From NCBI RefSeq assembly GCF_000953825.1, contig NZ_BBUL01000093.1:1-64000 (forward strand): 64,000 bases of DNA, written 5' to 3'. The notes beneath the pieces were generated by a model. It did not search any database and was not told where the DNA came from. It saw only the letters and a program-made list of their open reading frames with translations. Shown here piece after piece: positions 19,232 through 28,083 of this stretch. Source of the stretch: Cellvibrio sp. OA-2007. Its GTDB lineage: Bacteria > Pseudomonadota > Gammaproteobacteria > Pseudomonadales > Cellvibrionaceae. The position numbers were made by a program, and so were the translations under genes. Each line of letters opens with the position of its first letter. Positions within the stretch are counted from its first letter, which is position 1.

Positions 19232-19525
19232 TTAGCTTACATAACCGGACTGGAGATGTAGCAACAAACGCTCGGCGCGCTCGGTAAAATCGTTGCGCAC
19301 TGCAGGCTCCTCCAGCTGCACGCCCAATGCGTAGACATAGTGACGCAAACCCGATGGCCCGGTTTTACCCGCTCGCAACCATTGATTAAAAACATCGTCC
19401 ACTAGCCCCTTGCCCAGCAAGCCGAAATGATCGATAAAAAGCTGGTTTAATTGTTCGATAACGCGCCGTACAACAGGCAATAAATTGGGTTGGGCATGAC
19501 GGGTTTGTATAGCTGGATTGCTCAT
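19232..19525 (-). CDS. Hypothetical small helical protein
   Basis: 97 residues with a strong ribosome site (AAGGAG) before the ATG at 19523-19525. No signal peptide or membrane segment. Predicted mainly helical (LLPVVRRVIEQLNQLFIDHFGLLGKGLVDDVFNQWLRAG). I do not recognise a family. It lies 111 bases upstream of the hybrid kinase on the same strand, so a shared transcript is possible, but nothing in the sequence shows a phosphotransfer His motif that I would trust. Confidence 0.65.
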   Translation of the reverse strand: MSNPAIQTRHAQPNLLPVVRRVIEQLNQLFIDHFGLLGKGLVDDVFNQWLRAGKTGPSGLRHYVYALGVQLEEPAVRNDFTERAERLLLHLQSGYVS

Positions 19526-19875
19526 AGTGAATCTCCTTGAGTACTACTCTTGAGTTAAGCTGATACCCGTTTAATCGCAAAGACTGTTTGGGAATAACCT
19601 AATTGTTTGAAACATCTGGAACATTAGATGACACTTTGCAAAGAAGCGTAAAAAAAAGACTGGCTTGCCCTACCGCTCCCGCTATTTTTCAGCAACAGAT
19701 AGTTTACAATGCGCGCCAGTTCTCAATCTTTGCACTCTGGGAGCAGGCATCCCGCCCACCACAAACTCCATTCCGAACTTCAGAATAATCACCGCTGTCA
19801 TCGGGTGTGGTTGTGTGTGCATAAATCATTTTTTTAATTAACTGATCTGAATAATTCGACGCGGAGAAAGAGTGG
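19526..19875. promoter_or_regulatory. Divergent promoter region before opgG
   Basis: Gene-free region between the minus-strand small protein and opgG. AT-rich with T and A runs. The opgG ribosome site GGAGAAAG is at its right end. No operator that I can name. Confidence 0.4.
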
Positions 19876-21501
19876 ATGAGCATGTTGTTTAACAACAAAG
19901 TTGGTAGTCGATTATTTACCCGTACCGGTTTAACTGCGCTGGCAATCAGCTGCGCATTAAATGTCGGGCTGAGCGGACTTGCCCATGCGCAATCGCAACC
20001 TGCAGTTGCACCTGCAGCGGCGACCGAAATCGCTCAACCCGCACTGTTTGATGCCATAGCCTCGCGCGCAAAGCTACTTGCGCGCCGCGAATACAAACCG
20101 CTGCAAGCCAACATCCCCGAAGCGCTCGCGAAAATGGATTACGACCAATATCGCTCCATTCGCTTCCGCCCTGAAGCATCGCTCTGGCACAACGAAGCAT
20201 TGTTCGAGCTGCAACTATTCCACCCTGGTTTTTTGTATCGCGAACCGGTAACCCTGCATATGGCGACCGATGGCCCAGATGCTTTTGTACAATTCAAACA
20301 GGAATACTTTAACTACGACGGCCCTGCTGCGCCGCTCGCTGGCGTCGCACCGGGCAATATTGGTTTTGCCGGTTTCCGCATTCACTACCCGCTCAATAGC
20401 AACGACTACAAAGATGAATTTATCGTCTTTCAGGGCGCCTCTTATTTCCGCATGGTTGGCCCGGGCTTGGCTTACGGTTTATCGGCGCGCGGTTTGGCAA
20501 TCGACACCGCCGAACCCAAAGGTGAAGAGTTCCCCGTATTTCGCGAATTCTGGCTGGTTAAACCCGGCCCGAGCGATACTCGCATGGTGATGTACGCCCT
20601 GCTCGACAGCCCATCGATTACCGGTGCCTATCGCTTTGAAATAATTCCCGGCGCGCCGACCGAAATGGCGGTAGAAGCGCGTTTGTTCGCCCGTAAAGAC
20701 ATCCAAAAAGTTGGCGTAGCGCCGCTTACCAGCATGTATATGTGGGGCGAAAACCACACCCGTTTTGTCGATGACTTCCGCCCCGAAGTGCACGACTCAG
20801 ACGGTCTGCTGATGGCCGCATCCAACGGCGAGTGGATCTGGCGCCCGATCAGCAACCACCGCCAACTGCGCGTGTCATCTATGTCCGATGAAAACCCGCG
20901 CGGTTTTGGCTTGCTGCAGCGCGACCGCGATTTTGATCACTATATGGATATGGAAGCGCGTTACGAAAAGCGCCCGAGTATGTGGATTATCCCCGAAGGT
21001 AACTGGGGCAAAGGCCGCGCGGAGTTGGTGGAGATTCCGAGCGATAGCGAAACTAACGACAATATAGTCGCCTACTGGGTGCCCGCAGAAGCGATGAAAG
21101 CTGGCAGCACCGCTACCTTTAAATATCGCCTGCGCACCTTCGATGATCACCTGCCCGAAAATACCGGCGCCAAAGTCATTCGCACCCGCATTGGCTGGGG
21201 CGCAAACCCCGGCCAGGCCAACCCACCACCACGCAGCAAACGCAAATTTGTGATTGATTTCCGCGGCGGCGAGCTGGATAACCTCTCGGCCGATGCACCA
21301 CTGGTCGCCGAAATGCAAAAAAATGCCGGTACTGTGAGCGAATTAGCAGTGCGCCAACTGCCCGATGGCCGCACCTGGCGCGCTTCGTTTAAGTTGGAAC
21401 CCGAGGGGGACAAGGTGGCCGATATGCGCCTTTACCTGAAGTTGCGCGACCAGCGTTTAAGTGAAGTCTGGAGCTATGTCTGGTACCCCGATGCAATCTA
21501 A
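19876..21501 (+). CDS. opgG: Periplasmic glucan biosynthesis protein OpgG
   Basis: Periplasmic beta-sandwich protein that completes branching of osmoregulated periplasmic glucans. 541 residues with a signal peptide (to about residue 39, LAHAQ). Family blocks: LFDAIASRAKLLARREYKP, DYDQYRSIRFRPEASLW, FHPGFLYREPVTLHM, YFRMVGPGLAYGLSARGLAIDTA, PEGNWGKGRAELVEIPSDSETNDNIVAYW. E. coli OpgG has 511 residues. The stop codon overlaps the start region of opgH, so the two are translationally coupled. Confidence 0.96.
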   Translation: MSMLFNNKVGSRLFTRTGLTALAISCALNVGLSGLAHAQSQPAVAPAAATEIAQPALFDAIASRAKLLARREYKPLQANIPEALAKMDYDQYRSIRFRPEASLWHNEALFELQLFHPGFLYREPVTLHMATDGPDAFVQFKQEYFNYDGPAAPLAGVAPGNIGFAGFRIHYPLNSNDYKDEFIVFQGASYFRMVGPGLAYGLSARGLAIDTAEPKGEEFPVFREFWLVKPGPSDTRMVMYALLDSPSITGAYRFEIIPGAPTEMAVEARLFARKDIQKVGVAPLTSMYMWGENHTRFVDDFRPEVHDSDGLLMAASNGEWIWRPISNHRQLRVSSMSDENPRGFGLLQRDRDFDHYMDMEARYEKRPSMWIIPEGNWGKGRAELVEIPSDSETNDNIVAYWVPAEAMKAGSTATFKYRLRTFDDHLPENTGAKVIRTRIGWGANPGQANPPPRSKRKFVIDFRGGELDNLSADAPLVAEMQKNAGTVSELAVRQLPDGRTWRASFKLEPEGDKVADMRLYLKLRDQRLSEVWSYVWYPDAI

Positions 21502-23431
21502 TATGAACCAGGAATTCCGCGCCCCTGCCGATTTAACCCAACTGCCTGCGGATGCGATCAGCATCCCGGGCAAATCATTGCGCCGCTATGTGTATGTGAT
21601 CCTGAGTGTGCTCACCGCCATCAGCGGCGTGTACATCATGTTCGATATCTTGCGCGCCAATGACCTGACCACACTGGAAGCCGTCATTCTGCTGCTGTTT
21701 GGCATCAGCTTTACCTGGCTTGCACTCGCCTTTTGGAGCGGCCTGTTCGGTTTCATCTTGCAGATGTTGCGCATTGATCCGCTGACACTGAAATCCACCA
21801 AAAACCTACTGACCGACACATCGCCCATCACCTGCCGCACCGCAGTGGTGATGCCGGTGTACAACGAAGATACCCACCGCGTGATCGCCGGTTTTGAGGC
21901 GACCTTGCGCTCACTGGAGCAAACCGGCGAGCTCGCCCAGTTCGATTTCTTTTTGCTCAGCGATACCACCAACCTGACCATCGCTCAAGCCGAGCGCGAT
22001 GCTTGGCAGCAATTGCAGGGGCGTCTGGGTGAGTTGGGCAAGCAGGCGTTTTATCGCCGTCGCGAAAAAAATATCGCGCGCAAAGTGGGCAACATTGCCG
22101 AGTTTTGCCAGCGCTGGGGCGCCAATTACGAACATATGATTGTGCTGGACGCAGACAGTATTATGACCGGTGAGTGCCTAGTAAAAATGGTGCGCGCCAT
22201 GCAGGCCAATCCGCGCACCGGGCTGATTCAAACCATTCCGATTCCGGTGCGCCAAACCACTTTTTTTGGCCGCTTTGTACAGTTCGCCGCCGTGCTCTAC
22301 AGCCCCATGCTCGCCACCGGCCTCGCCTTTTGGCAGACCGATGCCGCCAACTACTGGGGGCACAACGCCATCATTCGTATGCGCGCTTTTATCGATCACT
22401 GCGGCCTGCCGACTTTACCCGGCAAAGCGCCCTTTGGCGGCGATATTCTCAGCCACGATTTTGTTGAAGCCGCGATGCTGCGCCGCGCCGGTTGGGATGT
22501 GTTTCTGCTCAGTGATTTGGAGGGCAGTTATGAAGAAGTGCCGTGCAATATTATCGATTACGCCACCCGCGACCGCCGCTGGGTGCAAGGCAATATTCAG
22601 CACTTGGGCATAGTCGATACCAAAGATTTACACCCCATCAGCCGCATGCATTTTTTATTAGGTGCGATTGCCTATATCACCTCGCTGATTTGGCTGCTGA
22701 TGCTAGTGCTCAGCACCGCAGATGCCGTAGTGCGCGCGATCAACTCCAATGTGTATTTCACCGAGGTTTACCAGTTGTACCCCAACTGGCCGATTGCCAA
22801 AACCGAATTGATCGTAGCCTTGATTCTGCTCACCACCACACTCTTGATGGGGCCAAAATTCCTCGGCGTAGTGGTCGCGCTGGTGCATCGCCGTAAACAA
22901 TTTGGCGGCGCGAAAGCGATTATCAACGGCGCATTTATTGAAACCATTTTTGCGGTACTGATTGCACCGATCATGATGGTCTACCACGCCTATTTTGTGA
23001 TTTCGGTTTTGCTCGGTTTTAAAGTCAATTGGGATTCACAAGATCGCGAAGGCCGCCTCTTACCTTGGGGGGAATGCATTGCGCGCACCTCTAAAATGAC
23101 CATCGCCGCGCTGGTCTGGGGCGCAATGACCTACACCTATGCCCCGATATTTTTTTGGTGGTTAACACCGGTCATCACCGGGTTGATTTTGGCATCGGCC
23201 CTGGTGCGCTACTCCAGTAGTTTGGATTGGGGGCGCAGCACCCGCGAACATAAAATCTTTTTAAGCCCGAGTGAAGCAATTGCCGATCCGGTACTGGTGC
23301 ATTTGGATGAATTGCTGGCAATAGAACATCCACCTCTGGCGACACCGGCTCCTATTCCCGAATTGCCCGCCGACAACTGGACTGATATGCCCCATCGCGA
23401 AATAGATGATTATGTGAGCGTTAAACGCTGA
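21491..23431 (+). CDS. opgH: Glucans biosynthesis glucosyltransferase OpgH (short form)
   Basis: Inner-membrane processive family 2 glucosyltransferase that makes the linear beta-glucan backbone of periplasmic glucans from UDP-glucose. 646 residues from the ATG at 21491, which overlaps opgG by 11 bases; an ATG at 21503 just after the opgG stop is also possible. Motifs: VVMPVYNED, DADS, HNAIIR and RRWVQGN (the R/QxxRW motif). About eight hydrophobic segments follow or flank the catalytic domain. E. coli OpgH has about 847 residues; this one lacks most of the long cytoplasmic N-terminus, like the shorter Xanthomonas form (HrpM). Confidence 0.95.
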   Translation: MQSNMNQEFRAPADLTQLPADAISIPGKSLRRYVYVILSVLTAISGVYIMFDILRANDLTTLEAVILLLFGISFTWLALAFWSGLFGFILQMLRIDPLTLKSTKNLLTDTSPITCRTAVVMPVYNEDTHRVIAGFEATLRSLEQTGELAQFDFFLLSDTTNLTIAQAERDAWQQLQGRLGELGKQAFYRRREKNIARKVGNIAEFCQRWGANYEHMIVLDADSIMTGECLVKMVRAMQANPRTGLIQTIPIPVRQTTFFGRFVQFAAVLYSPMLATGLAFWQTDAANYWGHNAIIRMRAFIDHCGLPTLPGKAPFGGDILSHDFVEAAMLRRAGWDVFLLSDLEGSYEEVPCNIIDYATRDRRWVQGNIQHLGIVDTKDLHPISRMHFLLGAIAYITSLIWLLMLVLSTADAVVRAINSNVYFTEVYQLYPNWPIAKTELIVALILLTTTLLMGPKFLGVVVALVHRRKQFGGAKAIINGAFIETIFAVLIAPIMMVYHAYFVISVLLGFKVNWDSQDREGRLLPWGECIARTSKMTIAALVWGAMTYTYAPIFFWWLTPVITGLILASALVRYSSSLDWGRSTREHKIFLSPSEAIADPVLVHLDELLAIEHPPLATPAPIPELPADNWTDMPHREIDDYVSVKR

Positions 23432-23435
23432 GCAA

Positions 23436-24740
23436 TTATTTGCTCAGCCCCAACCACTGATTCACCGAATTGATACGCCGCAACACTAAAAACTCAAGCG
23501 CTAACAGCACCACCAGTGAAATTGCTAATAACGGTAGAAATACCGCCAAGCCAAGGGTAATCGCCACCACCGCAACACCAACCCGGGCTGGCATTGCCGG
23601 TGGCGCACCCAATACCGAATCGGGTTTGCGTTTACGCCAGAGAATAAAGCCGCTGACGCTCATCAAAATTAACCCTGCACAGGTGAGCACGCCGAGCAGC
23701 AGATTAAACCACCCGAACAAATAACCTTCGTGCGCGGCAACGCCTATTCCAATAGCGCGATCCAATAATTTTTTCTCAGCAAAACCACTTTGTTTTTCGA
23801 TGCTGCCATCACTCGCCAACCAGACATCGGCGCGCGCGGGGCGATTTTGACTTTGCGATGAGGCTTTCCAGCTATTGTGATGCGCATTGCTAATACTTAG
23901 TTCAACCGGTGGCGCCAGTTGGATTGTTTCCGCAGCCGTTAAAATTGCCGGTGTTAAATCAAATACTTCACTGGCTTGTGCGCGCCAGTGTTGATGTTCT
24001 TCTGCACGGCTTTGCGTCCAATCTTGCTGTGCGGAAAAATCGATTGCGCGCACTTCTTTTAAGGCGGCGCCCCATACAGTCGCCCAAGGTAACCCCGTCA
24101 CTAATAAAAATAACGCGAGTGCGGAAATCCAAATACCAGTAACCGCGTGAATATCTCGCCAGAATGTTCTACTGCCATCGCGCAGGCGCGGATACAAAAC
24201 ACCCTCCACACCTTTTGCGTTGCGCGGCCACCACAAATACAAACCGGTCATCAGCAACACAATTGCCCAGCAAGCCGCCAGCTCAACCAAAATAGAACCG
24301 ACATTGCCGATCAGTAATTCGCCGTGAATGGTTTTGACAATATTCATTAATTGCCAGCTGGTTTCTTGTTTGCCAACCACTTCAGCCGTATAAGGGTTTA
24401 CAAAAACCTGCCAATTGGATTCCGCTTGCACCTTAATCAGCACCGACTCAGTAGAGTTTTGTGGCAGGCGATAGCTGAGAAATTTTCCACCGGGGATTGC
24501 ATCCAGCGCCGCTTGAATTTGTTGGTTAGCTGGCAAGCGTTCAGCTGTTGAATTTATCTGGTGAAACTGACTTTCTTGCCAGCTTTCGTAATAGGGTTTA
24601 AATAAATAAATTGCGCCGGTGAGCGCCAGAATGATTACAAACGGGATACAAAAAATGCCTGCGTAAAAATGCCAGCGCCAAATGGTGCGGTAGAGAGCTT
24701 TATTATTTGTTTGAATATTAATGGTGTGATTGGAATTCAT
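23436..24740 (-). CDS. PepSY-associated inner-membrane protein (iron-regulated type)
   Basis: 434 residues from the ATG at 24738-24740. Begins with WRWHFYAGIFCIPFVIILALTGAIYLF, the hallmark first helix of the PepSY_TM family. A PepSY-like periplasmic domain, a second helix pair (VELAACWAIVLLMTGLYLWWP) and two further C-terminal helices follow. Such proteins usually accompany siderophore or haem receptors and are thought to help ferric reduction or release in the periplasm. It lies just downstream of a TonB receptor on the same strand, separated by a REP-like hairpin pair. The functional role is inferred from family and context. Confidence 0.85.
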   Translation of the reverse strand: MNSNHTINIQTNNKALYRTIWRWHFYAGIFCIPFVIILALTGAIYLFKPYYESWQESQFHQINSTAERLPANQQIQAALDAIPGGKFLSYRLPQNSTESVLIKVQAESNWQVFVNPYTAEVVGKQETSWQLMNIVKTIHGELLIGNVGSILVELAACWAIVLLMTGLYLWWPRNAKGVEGVLYPRLRDGSRTFWRDIHAVTGIWISALALFLLVTGLPWATVWGAALKEVRAIDFSAQQDWTQSRAEEHQHWRAQASEVFDLTPAILTAAETIQLAPPVELSISNAHHNSWKASSQSQNRPARADVWLASDGSIEKQSGFAEKKLLDRAIGIGVAAHEGYLFGWFNLLLGVLTCAGLILMSVSGFILWRKRKPDSVLGAPPAMPARVGVAVVAITLGLAVFLPLLAISLVVLLALEFLVLRRINSVNQWLGLSK

Positions 24741-24763
24741 GGCAAAGCTCGCTAAGGGCAAGC

Positions 24764-24826
24764 CGTCATTCCCCGCAGGGGAATCCATGTTATTAAAAAG
24801 CTGGATTCCCGCAAGCGGGAATGACG
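24764..24826. repeat. REP-like pair of hairpins
   Basis: Two facing units, CGTCATTCCCCGCAGGGGAA.. at 24764 and its near complement ending GGGAATGACG at 24826. Each is itself a hairpin (ATTCCC..GGGAAT type). The form matches the widespread ATTCCCN(6-8)GGGAAT intergenic repeats. It lies between the TonB receptor and PepSY genes. Confidence 0.7.
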
Positions 24827-24848
24827 ACTCCCGACTAAATTAAATAAA

Positions 24849-27185
24849 TTACATATCGTAAGAAAGACTTAAATAATAACTTCTGCCCGGCCAAGGGTGA
24901 GCGACATAACTGATCTCATCAGTGACGTTATCGATACCAAAACCCAACTCCAGATTATCGCGCAGATCGTAGGTGGTTTTTACGCCGATGCGGGTGTAAC
25001 CATCTTGCGCGCCCATCACGTTTTCAGCCGTGTCATCGTTCTGCAGGCGACCAAAACTTTTATCCGCGTATTGCAGGTTTGCACTCAGATTCCAACGATC
25101 ACTCGCGTGATAAGTCGCCATTAGATTACCGCGCCAGCGGGGCATACGCGGGTAGTCATTGCCTTCAATACTGATGACATTGGGATTGGTATCTTCAATG
25201 GTACTGTTATCGGTAATAATCGATTTGGTGTAAGCGATATTGAAGCGAATATCCAACTCGGGCACTAACACGCCGTAGCGATTTAAAATTAATTCCACGC
25301 CATCGGTTTTCACTTCATCGACAGCCGAAAAAGTAGTGATTGATGGAACTGCCGAGCCACTCGGCAGAAGTGTGGTTTGCGATTCAATCGCATCCTGAAT
25401 GGTTTCAGTGAAAAAGTTAATTCGCGCGTAACCGGATTCGAATTGTTTTTCCAGCATCAAGTTGTGATGCAAACCGTTTTCTGGTTTTAAATCCGGGCGC
25501 GCTTCTACCGCATTTGAATAAGATGCACTCTGGGCAAAGAGTTCTTCCACAATAGGAAAGCGATAAGCCTTTGCCAGGGAGTAGCGTACCAACCAGGATT
25601 CTGCTGGCACGTAACCGAGAGAAAACTTGGGCGAAAATTGATTGCTGGATGCTTCAACTACATCGACCAAATCGAATTCAGGCGTTGCTGCAATATCTTT
25701 GCTGTAATAACCGTCTTCACTTTGCCAGCGCTCGTAACGGCCACCCAAAGCCAGATCCCAACGCGGGTTGATATCCCAATTCATTTGCACAAAAGCGGCG
25801 CTGATATGGGTTTTGCCACCGCTGCGGCCAGTAAAACCAGCGAAATCACCACTGGTCCAAGCGGCAGAATTATAAGTATCCAAATTTAATTCATAGGCTT
25901 CATAACGCGCGCCGGTGATTACTTCCAGGCCATCAACCCCCACTTCAGAAAAGGTAAATTTTCCTTCCAGTGTTTGCCAGCCGGTATCTTCATAATTTGT
26001 GGTTAAACCACGCCCTTGAAATAAAGGGTCTTGCAACGCATGGCTGGAGGCGCGGCTGTTATCTTCCAAAATACGGAAGTCGCTCATATTCGCTTCAAAA
26101 TGCGTGCTCTCAGTTAATTCACCTTTAATGCGCAAACCAGTGGATAAACTGCGGCGATCCAATTCGCTCGCACCCAAACGCGAAGCGGGGACAGTGATTG
26201 CAATTCCATCCTGGATAAAATTGCCCGACCACACACTATCGCCCGCAGCATTGGTTAAATAGGAATTGGCCGAATCGCGCAATGTATTGCGATTTTCGTA
26301 AGCGATATTTAATAAACTCGACCAATTTTCAACATCGTAACCGAGTTTGATTTTGAAATTATCGGTAACCGCTTGCTCAACACCCGTATCGCCAAAATAG
26401 TAAGCGGCATTGCCGTACACATCGGTATCGGTAATTAATCCGGTTACCGGCGTTGCATTATTGAGCGTGCGTTTGCTATCAAAATAATAAGACTGCGGCT
26501 GGCTGTTATTTTCCAAACGGTTGTAGGAGAGATACACACTTAAATCGTCAAATTTTTCGCCATAAGAGACAAAGGTTTTGTAACCTTCAAGCGTGTCATT
26601 AAAACCGTAGGCAGAAAAATCCTGTACAAAATAATCCAGATCCACATGCACTTTGCGCTCTTGTGGAATCGCGGTTTCAATCAGGATCACACCGCCCATG
26701 GAATTGCCGCTGTACTCTGCCGAAAAAGGCCCATACAGAATTTCAACCTGCGCAATTTCACTCGCACTCACCATGGTCCAACGGGGCGCGCCGCTCCAGC
26801 GGGTTTGCAGCAAATAATGGAGGGGCACACCGTCGGCAAATACCATCGAGCGCGGAGTGGCAAACATATTGGAGCCGCGCAACCCGAGGGTGCCGTTGGA
26901 ATCACCAATGTAGCGTTTGCGAATGACGATGCTGGGCTCGTACTTGACCAGATCTTCGGTAGTGGTGGCGTTAATGCTGACCATATCTTCCTGCGTCAAC
27001 ACACTGGTGGGATTGGTATAGCCGGAGCTTGCACTGTCGCGCGCCTCGCCCCAGACTTTTACCTCTTCAACTTGTTGCGGATTTTTACTGCGCTTTTTTT
27101 TCAGCACATCGTCGTGCGCATGCACCATACCGGCTGCACTCACACTGGCGATGGCAATCGCCAGCAAGGATTTCAGATTTCTCAC
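24849..27185 (-). CDS. TonB-dependent receptor, probably for an iron chelate
   Basis: Outer-membrane receptor of 778 residues with signal peptide (about 1-23, ending VHAHD). The TonB-box-like region EEVKVWGEA is followed by the plug domain (EDMVSINATTTEDLVKYEPSIVIRKR, SNGTLGLRGSN, VEILYGPFSAEYSGNSMGGVI) and a 22-strand barrel ending SYYLSLSYDM. The plug and barrel resemble siderophore-type receptors, and the downstream PepSY protein supports iron uptake; the ligand is not determined. A cluster of Lys/Arg (LKKKRSKN) directly after the signal peptide is unusual. I saw no convincing Fur box upstream. Confidence 0.88.
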   Translation of the reverse strand: MRNLKSLLAIAIASVSAAGMVHAHDDVLKKKRSKNPQQVEEVKVWGEARDSASSGYTNPTSVLTQEDMVSINATTTEDLVKYEPSIVIRKRYIGDSNGTLGLRGSNMFATPRSMVFADGVPLHYLLQTRWSGAPRWTMVSASEIAQVEILYGPFSAEYSGNSMGGVILIETAIPQERKVHVDLDYFVQDFSAYGFNDTLEGYKTFVSYGEKFDDLSVYLSYNRLENNSQPQSYYFDSKRTLNNATPVTGLITDTDVYGNAAYYFGDTGVEQAVTDNFKIKLGYDVENWSSLLNIAYENRNTLRDSANSYLTNAAGDSVWSGNFIQDGIAITVPASRLGASELDRRSLSTGLRIKGELTESTHFEANMSDFRILEDNSRASSHALQDPLFQGRGLTTNYEDTGWQTLEGKFTFSEVGVDGLEVITGARYEAYELNLDTYNSAAWTSGDFAGFTGRSGGKTHISAAFVQMNWDINPRWDLALGGRYERWQSEDGYYSKDIAATPEFDLVDVVEASSNQFSPKFSLGYVPAESWLVRYSLAKAYRFPIVEELFAQSASYSNAVEARPDLKPENGLHHNLMLEKQFESGYARINFFTETIQDAIESQTTLLPSGSAVPSITTFSAVDEVKTDGVELILNRYGVLVPELDIRFNIAYTKSIITDNSTIEDTNPNVISIEGNDYPRMPRWRGNLMATYHASDRWNLSANLQYADKSFGRLQNDDTAENVMGAQDGYTRIGVKTTYDLRDNLELGFGIDNVTDEISYVAHPWPGRSYYLSLSYDM

Positions 27186-27237
27186 TCACTCCACCCACTT
27201 ATGATTTTAATTTAGGGGTGGAACCTTAAGTGTTTTA

Positions 27238-27276
27238 GCGCAACCCGCACAGTGACAAATTGTCGCAGGGTTGCGC
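27238..27276. repeat. Inverted repeat upstream of the TonB receptor
   Basis: Arms GCGCAACCC (27238-27246) and GGGTTGCGC (27268-27276) pair perfectly, with an inner GACA/TGTC pair. There is no T-run on either strand. It lies between the second ectA gene and the receptor; it could be an operator or a weak transcript barrier. Confidence 0.5.
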
Positions 27277-27314
27277 TCTGTTGTCGCTATAGTGGAATCG
27301 TTGCGCGGCAAAGA

Positions 27315-27908
27315 TCAATCCAACCAGCGTCGCATCGCCGAGATATGGGAGCCGCTGGTTTTGAGATGGTCGAGTGAATTACTGACCGCTTGTTGGCTGC
27401 GATTGGGTAGCGGGGCAATGCGCAGCAGGTATTCCTCTGGCTGCTGTGCTGGTGATGAGGTGATAGGGGTGACAAAGGATTTAATCGGCAGCGCGCCTAT
27501 GTCGCGGGCAAAACCGTCAAACATCGACCAGGAGATGGAATTTTTAATCCCTATCGCGGTGACTAAACGCAGGGCTTGGGCGCAGGCGGGTTGATCGACT
27601 AACCAGTGCAACATGGTTTTGCCCAGCCCTAAATGGCGCACCTCTTGTGCAACCACCACTTGCCAGACAAACAAAGTCTGGGGTTCGGTGGGCGGATAAT
27701 AAGCGGAGACAAAACCGACCAATTGCCCCTGCCAAAATGCGGCGACCGAGGTTTTGGCAAAGTGACCGCACTGCAATAGTGTGCACTGCACTGAGTTGCC
27801 ATCGAGTACGGGGGTGGTTGCGAGCAGGGCTTGCAGGGCATCGCCATCACTGGTGAGCGGATGGCGAAATTGGATGTTGTCGAGCAAAAGATCGTTTCTG
27901 GCGTTCAT
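27315..27908 (-). CDS. EctA paralogue (diverged diaminobutyrate acetyltransferase-like GNAT)
   Basis: 197-residue GNAT protein clearly duplicated from ectA at 32352-32945: same length, same start (MN.RNDL), same end (RRWLD), and NSV.C.LLQC.HF, TLF.WQVVV and EYLLR.(A/S)PLPNR shared. The acetyl-CoA loop is kept (RHLGLG, residues 91-96). Substrate-side positions have changed: Tyr41 of EctA is Gln here, the TPDN motif (about 120-123) is GIKN, and the QHDDE segment (156-160) with His157 is replaced by QQPEE. It may act on another amine or be non-catalytic. It ends the ectoine cluster, 175 bases after the SSS symporter gene. Its leader (GGAGGTTTAGATG) is also duplicated. Confidence 0.85.
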   Translation of the reverse strand: MNARNDLLLDNIQFRHPLTSDGDALQALLATTPVLDGNSVQCTLLQCGHFAKTSVAAFWQGQLVGFVSAYYPPTEPQTLFVWQVVVAQEVRHLGLGKTMLHWLVDQPACAQALRLVTAIGIKNSISWSMFDGFARDIGALPIKSFVTPITSSPAQQPEEYLLRIAPLPNRSQQAVSNSLDHLKTSGSHISAMRRWLD

Positions 27909-28083
27909 CTAAACCTCCATATCGCATCTTTCCTGCATCCGGGCAGAGCTGCCAATCAGCAGGAGCCATTCAAAATTGAATTCTGGTTAACTCCGACTCC
28001 CCAAACTCTGCCAAGGTTCCCAATTCTATCTTCTCCAATAGATTGAATTGCTATAGCCACTCACACGCAAATTGCCATTACCT

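Noticed and set aside
27238-27276. Terminator after the second ectA gene
   Set aside because: The stem is good but no T-run follows on either strand, so I list it only as an inverted repeat.
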